NCBI GenBank assembly: GCA_947476925.1
Contig: CANJSF010000001.1
Location: 1-64,000, forward strand
DNA length: 64,000 bases
Source of the DNA: Rhodospirillaceae bacterium
GTDB lineage: Bacteria; Pseudomonadota; Alphaproteobacteria; Rhodospirillales; Rhodospirillaceae
Reading direction: 5' to 3'
The notes beneath the pieces were generated by a model. That model saw nothing but the letters and a program-made list of their open reading frames with translations. It was not told where the DNA came from and searched no databases. Below, piece after piece: positions 9,039 through 18,028 of the stretch. A program made the translations under genes and the position numbers. How positions within the stretch are numbered: position 1 is the stretch's first letter; the number at the start of each line of letters is the position of its first letter.

Positions 9039-9662
9039 TTATCCAAGGTGTTGTGCGGCCGCGTTGCCGCCCTCCATCATGCGCGCAACATAGCGCGCGA
9101 GCACGTCGATTTCCATGTTCAGTCGGTCGCCGGATTTCAGCGCCCCAAAGGTCGTGGCATTTTGGGTATGGGGAATGATATTCACGCCAAACGTCGTGTC
9201 ATCGACTTCGTTCACAGTCAGAGACACGCCATCGAGCGCCACCGAGCCTTTGGCCGCGACAAACCTAGCCAAACTGCCCGGTGGTTTGATGGTGTAGCGC
9301 TGCGAGCCGCCATCGGCTCGCACACCGACCACTTGGGCGACGCCGTCGACGTGGCCCGAGACAATATGTCCGCCCAACTCATCGCCGACTTTGAGCGACC
9401 GCTCTAAGTTCACGCGGGTCCCAACGCCCCAGGAACTCAGTGTGGTTTTGGACAGCGTCTCGCCGGAGACATCTACCGTAAACCAGTCGGGGCCTTTTTG
9501 GGTGACAGTCAGGCAACAACCATTGCAGGCTATGGAAGCGCCGATGGCGACTTCATCCATGGCGTAGGCTGTGCGCAGGCGAAAGCGCCGGTCGGCCGCA
9601 CCTGGCAAGGGTTGCGTGACTTCGGCAACATGGCCGAGATCGGTGATGAGTCCTGTGAACAT
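9039..9662 (-). CDS. ribE: Riboflavin synthase, alpha chain
   Basis: 207 residues; dismutates two molecules of dimethyl-ribityllumazine into riboflavin and the pyrimidine substrate. It shows the internal duplication of the family: two lumazine-binding barrels, the first with MFTGLITDLGHV and SIACNGCCLTV, the second with GHIVSGHVDGVA and SVALDGVSLTVNEV. A C-terminal trimerisation helix ends the protein. The ATG is at 9662, 17 bp after ribD; the stop overlaps the extended ribB frame. Also called ribC in some species. Confidence 0.96.
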   Translation of the reverse strand: MFTGLITDLGHVAEVTQPLPGAADRRFRLRTAYAMDEVAIGASIACNGCCLTVTQKGPDWFTVDVSGETLSKTTLSSWGVGTRVNLERSLKVGDELGGHIVSGHVDGVAQVVGVRADGGSQRYTIKPPGSLARFVAAKGSVALDGVSLTVNEVDDTTFGVNIIPHTQNATTFGALKSGDRLNMEIDVLARYVARMMEGGNAAAQHLG

Positions 9663-9679
9663 CGGCTTCTTTTAGCGCG

Positions 9680-10762
9680 TTAGCGGCGCAGAATCTCGAG
9701 AAAATCCTGGTCTAACCGCATTGAATTTGTCCGCTTGAAATGAGGCGCTTTGGTCAGTTGGTCAAGGCTTAAAGCCGCCACGCTGGGGCGAGCATCAGCG
9801 CCAAGCACTTGGGCACCCCGGAACCAGTAGATGTCCTCGATCAAGCCCATTTTCAGGAAGGCCGCAGCCACCTGCCCGCCGCCCTCAATCAACACGCGGG
9901 TCATGCCCTTGGCGGCAAGGTCGGACGCAACAGCGGCAATGAATCCATCTGGATCGGCGCTCAGCGTCATGACAATTGCACCACTCTGTTCAAGCGCTGC
10001 TGAGGGCCTTTGTGTGCTGTAAATCCAGGTTGGAACCGTTTTAGCCGTTTGAACAAGCTTGCGATCCAAGGACGTACGTAAACGGCGGTCCAACACAATT
10101 CGAACCTTGGGACGGCCCTCATAACCGACTAGCCGGCAGGTCAATTCGGGATCGTCTTGAACCACGGTCTCCGAGCCCACCAAAATTGCATCATACTGGG
10201 CGCGAATGCCTTGCACCGCTTGGCGGGCCTGCTCGCCTGTAATCCACTTGCTTTCGCCACTCGCCAGCGCAATGCGACCATCCAAACTGGTTGCGGTTTT
10301 AAGCGCAAAAATCGGTCGCCGGCTTGTGATGCGACTGAAAAAGCCCGCGTTGAGTTTGTCGGCTTCGGCTTTGCCCACACCTTCAAGGACTTCAATTCCG
10401 GCGGCGCGAAGTTTTGCCAACCCCTGGCCCGACACCCGTGGATCAGGATCAATGGTGGCTGAAACGACGCGCAACACGCCGGCGGCGATCAGAGCATCGG
10501 CGCACGGTGGCGTTTTGCCATGATGGCTACATGGTTCCAGAGTCACAAAGGCAGTTGCGCCCCTGGCTGCCTTGCCTGCGCGCCTGAGAGCCTCGGTTTC
10601 TGCATGGGGCCGCCCGCCCGATTGCGTCCAGCCGCGACCGACCACAACGCCATCGTTCACGATCACACAGCCGACGGCAGGGTTCGGCCAGGTGTCACCT
10701 AAGCCCCGCGCCGCCAGCGCAAGCGCCGTGTGCATGAATTGTTGGTCGGTCAGTGCTGACAT
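9680..10762 (-). CDS. ribD: Bifunctional pyrimidine deaminase / reductase
   Basis: 360 residues. The N-terminal cytidine-deaminase fold carries the zinc site HAETEAL and PCSHHGKTPPC. The C-terminal reductase domain, dihydrofolate-reductase-like, starts near FALKTATSLDGRIALASGES and contains VLIEGGGQVAAAFL. Together they deaminate and reduce the GTP-derived pyrimidine in riboflavin synthesis. First rib gene of the nrdR-ribD-ribE-ribB-ribH block. A palindromic repeat element lies in its leader (see 10788-10819). Confidence 0.96.
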   Translation of the reverse strand: MSALTDQQFMHTALALAARGLGDTWPNPAVGCVIVNDGVVVGRGWTQSGGRPHAETEALRRAGKAARGATAFVTLEPCSHHGKTPPCADALIAAGVLRVVSATIDPDPRVSGQGLAKLRAAGIEVLEGVGKAEADKLNAGFFSRITSRRPIFALKTATSLDGRIALASGESKWITGEQARQAVQGIRAQYDAILVGSETVVQDDPELTCRLVGYEGRPKVRIVLDRRLRTSLDRKLVQTAKTVPTWIYSTQRPSAALEQSGAIVMTLSADPDGFIAAVASDLAAKGMTRVLIEGGGQVAAAFLKMGLIEDIYWFRGAQVLGADARPSVAALSLDQLTKAPHFKRTNSMRLDQDFLEILRR

Positions 10763-10787
10763 CCGAATGTCCAGATTTCCTTCTGGA

Positions 10788-10819
10788 TGTCATCGCCCGA
10801 CTTGATCGGGCGATCCAGG
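10788..10819 (+). repeat. Palindromic CTTGA-loop element, copy 1
   Basis: Perfect 9-bp inverted repeat ATCGCCCGA (10792-10800) / TCGGGCGAT (10806-10814) around the loop CTTGA, preceded by tgtc and followed by CCAG. A second small dyad (TCCAGA / TCTGGA, 10770-10787) adjoins it. Two more elements with the same loop and flanks sit at 53892-53985. It lies between nrdR and ribD, in the 5' leader of ribD if transcription continues from nrdR. No T-run on either strand, so it is not an ordinary terminator. Confidence 0.7.
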
Positions 10820-10885
10820 GTTAGTTGATGCTAGCCCATAAAAACCCTTTAGGCCCGGGTGGCCCCTCAAGGGAAGCAACGATCC

Positions 10886-11359
10886 TCAAAGATCCTCATC
10901 GCTCTTTGTTGGTTCGGCTATGTTCTCAACAAAATTCTCAAAGTCTCTGATTTCACGGAAGTTTTTATACACAGATGCGAACCGGATGTAGGCAACTTTG
11001 TCCAAGCCCTGCAGAGCTTCCATCACCATTTCGCCAACTGTGGACGACGGGATTTCGTTCTCGCCCATGCTTTCTAAACGACGCTGAATGCTATTCACAA
11101 CGCGCTCAATCCGCTCTTCGTCAACTGGGCGTTTGCGGCAAGCGATGAGCAGCGAACGGGCCAGTTTATCGCGGTCGAACGGCGAGCGCTGGCCGTTCTT
11201 TTTCATCACCACGATTTCGCGCAGTTGAATGCGCTCGAACGTTGTAAAGCGCGCACTGCACGCCGGGCATGATCGTCTACGCCGAATGGCCGAGTTATCG
11301 TCGGTTGGGCGAGAATCTTTCACCTGGGTATCAGCATGCCCGCAATAAGGACAACGCAT
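10886..11359 (-). CDS. nrdR: Transcriptional repressor NrdR
   Basis: 157 residues; zinc-ribbon/ATP-cone regulator that represses ribonucleotide reductase genes when dATP is bound. The zinc ribbon is CPYCGHAD...[10 protein letters not shown] at the N-terminus. The ATP cone starts at [13 protein letters not shown] and contains the [10 protein letters not shown] segment. Usual family length (~150). Sits between glyA (upstream) and ribD (downstream), the standard alphaproteobacterial position. Confidence 0.97.
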   Translation of the reverse strand: MRCPYCGHADTQVKDSRPTDDNSAIRRRRSCPACSARFTTFERIQLREIVVMKKNGQRSPFDRDKLARSLLIACRKRPVDEERIERVVNSIQRRLESMGENEIPSSTVGEMVMEALQGLDKVAYIRFASVYKNFREIRDFENFVENIAEPTKSDEDL

Positions 11360-11440
11360 CGCAATTCCCCTTCACTTGCCCTTGGCGTTTATCGCCAATG
11401 AGCGCCATTGATCGCCGTGAAAGTCTACCCTGAACGCTAA

Positions 11441-12724
11441 TTATTGATAAATCGGAAACCTACGGCACAAGTCATTGACCTTGGCCCGAATCCCCGCCTC
11501 GACCTCGGCCGTGTTCCCTGGGTTGGCCGCCTGGGCGTCCATGACCTCGCAGATCCACTCCCCGATTTGTTTGAACTCCGCCGTGCCAAAGCCGCGCGTT
11601 GTGGCGGCAGGTGAGCCCAGCCGCACGCCCGATGTGACTGTGGGCTTTTCGGGGTCGAACGGAATGCCGTTTTTGTTGGCCGTCATTCCCGAGCGCTCTA
11701 ACAAATGCTCGACGATATTGCCCGTCAGCTTTTTGGGGCGAAGGTCGACAAGCATCACGTGGCTGTCAGTCCCACCAGAGACGATATCAAGCCCGCCCTT
11801 CATCAGCGTTTCGGCCAAAACTTTGGCATTATTGATGACGTTTTGCGCATACACTTTGAACTCAGGCTTCAACGCCTCGCCAAAGGCCACGGCTTTACCG
11901 GCGATCACATGCATCAACGGTCCGCCTTGCAGGCCGGGGAACACCGCCGAGTTGATTTTTTTGCCCAAATCCTCGCGGTTGGACAAAATCATACCGCCGC
12001 GCGGACCCCGCAGGGTTTTGTGTGTGGTTGTGGTCACAATATCGGCGTGCGGGAGCGGGCTGGGATAAAGGCCGGCAGCCACCAGCCCCGCAAAGTGCGC
12101 CATATCGACCATCAACAATGCGTCGACGGATTTGGCGATCTGCGCAAACTTTGCAAAATCGATGACGCGCGAGTACGCCGAGCCACCGGCAATGATCAAC
12201 TTGGGTTTGTGTTCTTTGGCCATCGACTCAACTTGGTCGTAGTCGATCAGGCTGTCTTGGCGGCGTACGCCGTATGACACCACGTTGAACCACTTGCCCG
12301 AATAGTTGGCCGGCGAGCCGTGCGTCAGGTGTCCACCGGCGGCCAAGTCCATACCCATGAAGGTATCGCCGGGTTTCAGCAACGCCATGAACACTGCTTG
12401 GTTAGCCGGAGCGCCCGCATGGGGCTGCACGTTGGCATAGGCGCAGTTGAACAATTTTTTCGCGCGCTCGATGGCCAGGCTCTCAGCCACATCGACGAAC
12501 TCGCAGCCGCCGTAATAGCGCTTGCCGACATAACCCTCGGCATATTTGTTGGTCAGGACACTTCCGACCGCTTCCAACACTGCGCGGCTGACAATGTTTT
12601 CCGAGGCAATCAACTCGATTTGGGTTTGCTGACGCTCCAGTTCCTTGGCGACAGAGGCGAACACATCGGGGTCGGCTTGCGCCAATGATGCGCCGAAAAA
12701 GTTGCTGGGAACGCGTTGATCCAT
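11441..12724 (-). CDS. glyA: Serine hydroxymethyltransferase
   Basis: 427 residues; PLP enzyme interconverting serine and glycine while charging tetrahydrofolate. The PLP-lysine region is [20 protein letters not shown]. Also visible are [11 protein letters not shown], the [20 protein letters not shown] substrate segment, and [15 protein letters not shown]. The ATG at 12724 lies 24 bp after rpiB, so rpiB-glyA are probably co-transcribed, with nrdR 81 bp further on. No irregularities. Confidence 0.98.
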   Translation of the reverse strand: MDQRVPSNFFGASLAQADPDVFASVAKELERQQTQIELIASENIVSRAVLEAVGSVLTNKYAEGYVGKRYYGGCEFVDVAESLAIERAKKLFNCAYANVQPHAGAPANQAVFMALLKPGDTFMGMDLAAGGHLTHGSPANYSGKWFNVVSYGVRRQDSLIDYDQVESMAKEHKPKLIIAGGSAYSRVIDFAKFAQIAKSVDALLMVDMAHFAGLVAAGLYPSPLPHADIVTTTTHKTLRGPRGGMILSNREDLGKKINSAVFPGLQGGPLMHVIAGKAVAFGEALKPEFKVYAQNVINNAKVLAETLMKGGLDIVSGGTDSHVMLVDLRPKKLTGNIVEHLLERSGMTANKNGIPFDPEKPTVTSGVRLGSPAATTRGFGTAEFKQIGEWICEVMDAQAANPGNTAEVEAGIRAKVNDLCRRFPIYQ

Positions 12725-12748
12725 GAGCGTGGTCCTTATGGCTAAAAC

Positions 12749-13204
12749 TTATCCAAGTTTGGCGACGCGGCGGGCATGCCGATCACCGGCGAAAGGTGTT
12801 GCGAAAAAGGTTTTGAGCATTTGTTTTGCGAGATCCGCACTGACAATGCGCGCGCCCATGGCCAGAACATTGGCGTCGTTGTGCTCGCGCGCCAGTTTGG
12901 CAGTGGATTCATCGTGGGCCAGCCCGGCACGAATGCCAGCGTGGCGGTTAACGGCGATGCTAATGCCAATGCCCGTGCCGCAAATGGCCACGCCCGCTTT
13001 GGCTTTTTTGTCCAGAATGGCTTGGGCCAAAGCATGACCAAAATCGGGGTAGTCGACGGAATCAGATGAATTAGTGCCAAGATCCAGGGGCACATAGCCC
13101 AGCGCGGCGAGTTCGGCTTTCAGCGCAGTTTTCAGCTCCACTCCGGCATGGTCGCTGGCAATCGCGACAACGTCTCCGGGATGGGCCAAACGAGCATCGG
13201 TCAT
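12749..13204 (-). CDS. rpiB: Ribose-5-phosphate isomerase B
   Basis: 151 residues; LacAB/RpiB fold sugar-phosphate isomerase of the pentose phosphate pathway. Motifs: IASDHAGVELK at the N-terminus, the catalytic cysteine in GVAICGTGIGISIAVN, and the HNDANVLAMGAR anion-binding segment. It leads the minus-strand rpiB-glyA unit. A 244-bp gap separates it from the divergent DUF347 gene and should hold both promoters; I see no motif there that I would assign. Confidence 0.95.
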   Translation of the reverse strand: MTDARLAHPGDVVAIASDHAGVELKTALKAELAALGYVPLDLGTNSSDSVDYPDFGHALAQAILDKKAKAGVAICGTGIGISIAVNRHAGIRAGLAHDESTAKLAREHNDANVLAMGARIVSADLAKQMLKTFFATPFAGDRHARRVAKLG

Positions 13205-13448
13205 GGCTGCGAAAGCGGTGGTCTTCCTGTTGCGGGCAGGTGCAGTACCATATCCCGGTGTGGGTCGCTAGAGCGGGAAAAAGCCCGAAAAATATAAGAA
13301 ACCCGGGCTGCCGAAGCCCCTGAAAACTCCATTTCACGGCCCCCCGAATTAAACAGTTGCCGTGCTAACTTTTTCAACTGCATGGTTAGCACTGACTGAG
13401 TCAATCGTTCACCTCCGTTCAGCAGCGGCGCGGAAGACAGGACCACCC

Positions 13449-14213
13449 ATGAGCACCCAAGATCACATCACGCTCAGCAAGGTCCCCGAGGTGATTTTCA
13501 CCTTTTGGGTGATCAAAATCGCGGCCACGACCTTGGGCGAGACGGGTGGCGATACCGTGTCAATGACCATGGATTTGGGCTACCTCACCGGCACGGCGAT
13601 TTTTCTTTCGGTGCTCGTCGTTTTGGCCGCGTTGCAAATCAGGGCGAAAAAGTTCCACCCGTTTCTGTATTGGGGCACAATTACCGCTTCGACGACGGCG
13701 GGCACGACCATGGCCGACTATGCCACGCGCTCCATGGGCATCGGGTATCCCGGCGGATCGGTGTTGTTGTTGGTGTCGCTGATGGCGATTTTGGCGCTGT
13801 GGTATTGGTCGCAAGGCTCGGTGGCCGTCGACACCGTAACCACGCCCAAAGTTGAGAGTTTTTATTGGGCCACGATTACCATGTCCCAAACGCTTGGCAC
13901 TGCGCTTGGCGATTGGGTCGCTGACTCGGGCTTCGGCTACGATGGCGGCGCGATTTTGTTCGGCACGATCTTAGCCGCCATTGCGGGCCTTTATTTTTGG
14001 ACAAAAATGTCGCGCGTGCTGCTGTTCTGGGCAGCGTTTATTCTCACACGTCCCTTGGGAGCCACCATCGGCGATTATCTGGACAAGCCCATTGAAGAAG
14101 GTGGGCTCGACATTAGTCGGCCACTGGCTACGGCGGTGATCGGGGTTTTTATTATCGCCTGTCTCCTGCTCATCCCACAACGGCCGGGCCAGCAGGCTGA
14201 AAAGTCGACCTAA
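13449..14213 (+). CDS. DUF347 four-repeat membrane protein (COG4705-like)
   Basis: 254 residues, function unknown. It is almost wholly hydrophobic with about eight membrane segments, arranged as four copies of a two-helix repeat. Each repeat carries a Gly/Thr/Asp motif: TLGETGGDTVSMTMDLGY, TTAGTTMADYATRSMGIGY, TLGTALGDWVADSGFGY, and PLGATIGDYLDKPIEEGG. This is the DUF347 pattern. The frame extends to 13362, but ATG 13449 has AGGACC upstream and starts at the conserved region. Its stop overlaps the convergent DUF6898-like gene by 4 bp. The repeated acidic residues in the membrane suggest transport or ion binding, which is inference only. Confidence 0.85.
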   Translation: MSTQDHITLSKVPEVIFTFWVIKIAATTLGETGGDTVSMTMDLGYLTGTAIFLSVLVVLAALQIRAKKFHPFLYWGTITASTTAGTTMADYATRSMGIGYPGGSVLLLVSLMAILALWYWSQGSVAVDTVTTPKVESFYWATITMSQTLGTALGDWVADSGFGYDGGAILFGTILAAIAGLYFWTKMSRVLLFWAAFILTRPLGATIGDYLDKPIEEGGLDISRPLATAVIGVFIIACLLLIPQRPGQQAEKST

Positions 14214-14491
14214 GCGTATCGACCAGGTCGGCGGCGCGGCGACGGGTCTTCGGGTTCATCCTCGTCTTGCAGCCCCTGCCCCATCACGCGTGCAAGTTTA
14301 CGCACCGCGTTGAGTCGCAAGCTATATTGCGTTGTATTGGGTGAACCAACAATCGTCGCCTCGGCACCCGTCACAGCATCAATGGCCGTGACCTTCACCA
14401 AGTTGCCAACATACGTCACCTCAAACAGAATTTCGCGCCCGTACTCGGCGGCGAGATCCGTGTCATCGTGGTTTGGCTTGAAATGGGGCAT
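14210..14491 (-). CDS. Small conserved alphaproteobacterial protein, DUF6898-like
   Basis: 93 residues, function unknown. A compact beta-rich core (GREILFEVTYVGNLVKVTAI, then TGAEATIVGSP) is followed by a helix and a charged, arginine/proline-rich tail (EDPSPRRRPGRYA). The core matches my memory of the DUF6898 family, which I could not check. ATG 14491 overlaps the extended, less likely start of the divergent acylase gene, which is one reason for placing that start at 14555. It converges on the DUF347 gene. Confidence 0.65.
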   Translation of the reverse strand: MPHFKPNHDDTDLAAEYGREILFEVTYVGNLVKVTAIDAVTGAEATIVGSPNTTQYSLRLNAVRKLARVMGQGLQDEDEPEDPSPRRRPGRYA

Positions 14492-14554
14492 GGAAGCACA
14501 GCATTGTTCAGCCGCCAGCTTAAATCCGCAACTCTAAACAGAGCTTTAACGGCC

Positions 14555-16927
14555 ATGAAACGCATCATTCGCGCCGCTCTATTTTCAGTGCTCGGTCTTG
14601 TTGGGCTCGTGGCTGGTCTGGTTGCCGCAATCGCCGTTTATGGCGTGGCGGTCTCCTACATCGCCTTGCCTCAAACCGAGGGTCAACTGACTATCAGCGG
14701 GTTAAGTGCACCGGTCAGCATCACGCGGGATGAGCGCGGCGTACCGTGGATTGAGGCGGCCAATCAATCCGATGCCTATGTGGCGCTGGGCTATGTGCAT
14801 GCCCAAGACCGGCTATTTCAAATGGAGCTGATGCGGCGCGCGGGCCAGGGACGACTAGCTGAGGTATTAGGGCCGCTGGGCGTTGGCAGCGACAAATTCA
14901 TGCGCACGCTCGGCGTCTACAGCATGGCCGTGGACGCATTGCCGACCCTTGATGCCGCAACTCGCGCCACGTTCGAAGCCTACGCCAAAGGCGTAAATGC
15001 TTTTATCAGTACCAAGCCGCTGCCCCTTGAGTTCAAGTTGCTGTTCATCTCTCCTGAACCCTGGGCCCCCGCCGATTCCATGGTGTGGCAAAAGCTGATG
15101 GGTTTGCAATTGTCGGGCAATTGGCCCGAAGAGTTATCACGAGCGGGCATCATCGCCAAAGTCGGCGCAGACCGAGCGGCTGAGTTGTGGCCCGATGTTG
15201 ATGCAACATCGCCGACGACGGTGGCGGGCTTGGCACCTGGAATCGTCGCCAAACTCCGCACGGCCATGCTGGACGTGGTGCGGCCGTCGCTGGCCTCGAA
15301 CATTTGGGCGTTGGCCCCCAGCCGCACCGCAACTGGTGGAGCATTTCTAGCGAGCGACCCGCATCTGAATTTTCAGTCGCCAAATCTTTGGTACCTGGCG
15401 GGCGTGTCTTACCCCGGCACAACCCTGATCGGCGCGACCACGCCTGGTGTGCCAGTGCATTTGCTGGGCCACAACGGCCACGTGGCTTGGGGCTTTACCG
15501 TTACCCACGGCGACACACAGGACTTATTTGTCGAAACAGTTACACCGGATGGCTACCAAACACCCAATGGTTCGCAGCCATTTGCGACGCGCCAAGAAAT
15601 TATCAACGTACGCTTTAGCAAACCGCAAACCATCACAGTGCGCAGCACGAGTCATGGCCCCGTCATCAGCGACATTTTGCCCGCCGCAGATTTTGGCGCG
15701 GTCGCGGGCCAAGGCAAAGTCATAGCGCTTGCCGCCACTCTGCTGGCGCCAAACGACCGCACGATCACTGGTCTATTCAATATGTCGCGCGCCGAGACGG
15801 CCGAGGCCTTTCGCCAAGCCGCGCGAGATTTCCATGCGCCGCAGCAAAACGTGATGTTTGCAGACACCCAAGGCTCGATTGGCTACGTCGCAGTGGGCCG
15901 CGTGCCCCTGCGCAAAGGAAAAACCTGCGACGGCTTGCTGCCCGCCGATGGGGCATCGGGCGCGTGCGACTGGACTGGTTGGGCGGCGTTTGAAGCCCTG
16001 CCGCAAAGCATGAACCCAGCCAGCGGCGCGCTGATCAACGCCAACAACAAAGTCGTGCCAGACGATTTCCCATTGATGATTGCCAAAGAATGGCCCGAGG
16101 ATTATCGGGCGCGGCGCATCGAGGATTTCCTTGCTGACCGCGTTGGCCTGACAATGACCGACATGGACACTTTGCAGCACGACTATGTGTCGTTGCTGGC
16201 GCGCGACATGCTGCCGCTGCTGCTAGCCCGCCTTAAGCCCGCAAGTCCGCGCGATGAAACGCTGATGGCACAACTGGCGACGTGGGATGGCGCAATGGGC
16301 CGCGCCCGCACCGAGCCGATCATCTTTGCGCTGTGGATGGAGAAGTTAAAGGCGCGGTTGTTGGAAGATGATTTGGGCGCTGAGTTTGACGAATTCCGGG
16401 GCAGCCGCGCTGCACTGATCACCAGCATTTTGACCAATAAAACGGCTTGGTGCGACGATACACGCACATCCGCAGAAGAAACCTGTGACATGCAAGTGAC
16501 GGCCGCGTGGGCTGATGCCTTAGCGTGGTTGGATACAAACGCGGGCAAGAGCGAAAAGGACTGGCGCTGGGGCGAATGGCATATCGCGCGGTTTTCCCAC
16601 CCGTTGTTTGGCAATATCCCGGGCCTATCGGGGCTGGGTGGGTTTGCTGTGGGCACAAATGGCGACGATGCCACCGTCAGCCGCGGCTCGTTTAGCGGCA
16701 CGACCTCGCGCTTGCCCTTTCGCCATCGGCATGGCGCAGGCGTACGCGCGGTCTATGATTTGGCCGACTTGAGCCGCTCGCAATTCAGCATGGCCGGCGG
16801 GCAGTCGGCACATCTGGCATCGCCCCATTTCGATGACCTTTTAGATGGTTGGGCGAATGGCAAATCGTTCAGGCTGGCCCCGCCCGCCCCCGGTAAAGGC
16901 CAAAAGCTGGTTCTCGAGAGTCGTTGA
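14555..16927 (+). CDS. Membrane-anchored penicillin acylase family hydrolase
   Basis: 790 residues; N-terminal-nucleophile amidohydrolase. A hydrophobic N-terminus (residues ~5-33) with no clear cleavage site suggests an anchor or uncleaved signal. The substrate-binding alpha region precedes the autocatalytic cut before Ser248 in LASNIWALAPSRTATGGAFL. After processing this serine is the nucleophile of the beta chain. Other family signatures: HLLGHNGHVAWGFT, NANNKVVPDDFP, and GGQSAHLASPHFDDLL near the end. Members cleave beta-lactams, acyl-homoserine lactones or other N-acyl compounds, and the substrate cannot be read from sequence. The frame starts at 14468, but ATG 14555 begins the positively charged signal (MKRIIRAALF). 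Confidence 0.9.
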   Translation: MKRIIRAALFSVLGLVGLVAGLVAAIAVYGVAVSYIALPQTEGQLTISGLSAPVSITRDERGVPWIEAANQSDAYVALGYVHAQDRLFQMELMRRAGQGRLAEVLGPLGVGSDKFMRTLGVYSMAVDALPTLDAATRATFEAYAKGVNAFISTKPLPLEFKLLFISPEPWAPADSMVWQKLMGLQLSGNWPEELSRAGIIAKVGADRAAELWPDVDATSPTTVAGLAPGIVAKLRTAMLDVVRPSLASNIWALAPSRTATGGAFLASDPHLNFQSPNLWYLAGVSYPGTTLIGATTPGVPVHLLGHNGHVAWGFTVTHGDTQDLFVETVTPDGYQTPNGSQPFATRQEIINVRFSKPQTITVRSTSHGPVISDILPAADFGAVAGQGKVIALAATLLAPNDRTITGLFNMSRAETAEAFRQAARDFHAPQQNVMFADTQGSIGYVAVGRVPLRKGKTCDGLLPADGASGACDWTGWAAFEALPQSMNPASGALINANNKVVPDDFPLMIAKEWPEDYRARRIEDFLADRVGLTMTDMDTLQHDYVSLLARDMLPLLLARLKPASPRDETLMAQLATWDGAMGRARTEPIIFALWMEKLKARLLEDDLGAEFDEFRGSRAALITSILTNKTAWCDDTRTSAEETCDMQVTAAWADALAWLDTNAGKSEKDWRWGEWHIARFSHPLFGNIPGLSGLGGFAVGTNGDDATVSRGSFSGTTSRLPFRHRHGAGVRAVYDLADLSRSQFSMAGGQSAHLASPHFDDLLDGWANGKSFRLAPPAPGKGQKLVLESR

Positions 16928-17033
16928 TTATTAAGAACTCGGCCCTATGCTTGAGGAGGCGGCGCAAACCGCCTAGATTAAGCTTTGATATCTTTGGCCT
17001 TTTTGGCCGCAGACCTTGGATTATTGAGTTCGC

Positions 17034-18023
17034 ATGGCGAAAGAACCCGGCGAAGGCGGCATAACGATTATCAAGCGCATCAAGAAGGGTGGCGAAGGCC
17101 ACCATGGTGGCGCGTGGAAAGTTGCCTATGCCGATTTCGTGACGGCAATGATGGCGTTCTTCCTGTTGCTATGGCTGCTGAACGCCGTGACCGAGGAACA
17201 ACTGAACGGCATTGCCGATTACTTTACACCGATTGACGCTTCAACGCGCGAAAGTGGCGCCGGCGGCATGCTGGGCGGCCTCACGATTGGCGAAGGCGCC
17301 TCGCAATCGCGCACGGGCTCGACCTCGGCCGTTGTGTTACCGCCGCCATCAATTGGCTCGGGCGGTGAAGATACATCTGATCCGTCAGACGGCAAGGCTG
17401 ACAGTGATTCCGACTTAGACGCCGCACAAGAAGCCCGCGAGCAAAAAGAGTTCGAGCAAGTCACGCAGCAATTGAAGCAAAAAATTTCAGGTATTCCCGA
17501 GTTAGCGCCGCTGGCCAACAGCTTGCTCATCGATAACACGCCGGAAGGCCTTCGCATCCAGATCATGGATCAAGATAAGATCGATATGTTCAAGCCAGGC
17601 AGCGCCGAGCTCTACCCGCGCGCCAAAGAACTGCTGGCTCAAATCGCTCGAATTATCCAGAAGCTCCCAAACAAAATAAGCATCACGGGCCACACCGATC
17701 CGTCAGGTTATGTCGACCCGACCGGCTATACCAATTGGGAACTCTCTTCAGACCGCGCTCTTGCGTCACGCCGTGCGCTGCTTGAAGGCACTCTTGAAGA
17801 TAATAAAATTAACAAGGTGGTCGGCATTTCAGACCGCGACCCCTTGGACCCGACCATGCCTCGCAGCCCGCGTAATCGACGCGTGTCGATCGTGCTGCTC
17901 AAGGCCGAGAAGATCAACACCAGAGATTTCGATCGTCTACCTAACTTCTTAGATAAGCGTAACCCAGCACCGGTCGACAATAACTCTGGCGAGACGCTCG
18001 CCCGTCCTGGCAAGGGCGGTTAA
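17034..18023 (+). CDS. motB: Flagellar stator protein MotB
   Basis: 329 residues. A basic cytoplasmic N-terminus (IIKRIKKGGEGHHGGAWKVA) leads into one transmembrane helix starting YADFVTAMMAFFLLLWLLN, whose aspartate is the proton-carrying residue. A periplasmic plug (EEQLNGIADYF), an acidic/serine-rich linker (~110-140) and an OmpA-like peptidoglycan-binding domain (ITGHTDPSG, LSSDRALASRR, RSPRNRRVSIVL) follow. It anchors the stator to the wall and drives rotation. motA is not adjacent. A small GC hairpin (16957-16974) lies between the acylase stop and motB. bpt starts 5 bp downstream. Confidence 0.95.
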   Translation: MAKEPGEGGITIIKRIKKGGEGHHGGAWKVAYADFVTAMMAFFLLLWLLNAVTEEQLNGIADYFTPIDASTRESGAGGMLGGLTIGEGASQSRTGSTSAVVLPPPSIGSGGEDTSDPSDGKADSDSDLDAAQEAREQKEFEQVTQQLKQKISGIPELAPLANSLLIDNTPEGLRIQIMDQDKIDMFKPGSAELYPRAKELLAQIARIIQKLPNKISITGHTDPSGYVDPTGYTNWELSSDRALASRRALLEGTLEDNKINKVVGISDRDPLDPTMPRSPRNRRVSIVLLKAEKINTRDFDRLPNFLDKRNPAPVDNNSGETLARPGKGG

Positions 18024-18028
18024 CGGGC

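Noticed and set aside
16957-16974. Hairpin AGGCGG/CCGCCT between the acylase and motB genes as a terminator
   Set aside because: Only a 6-bp stem and no T-run follows; too weak to call.
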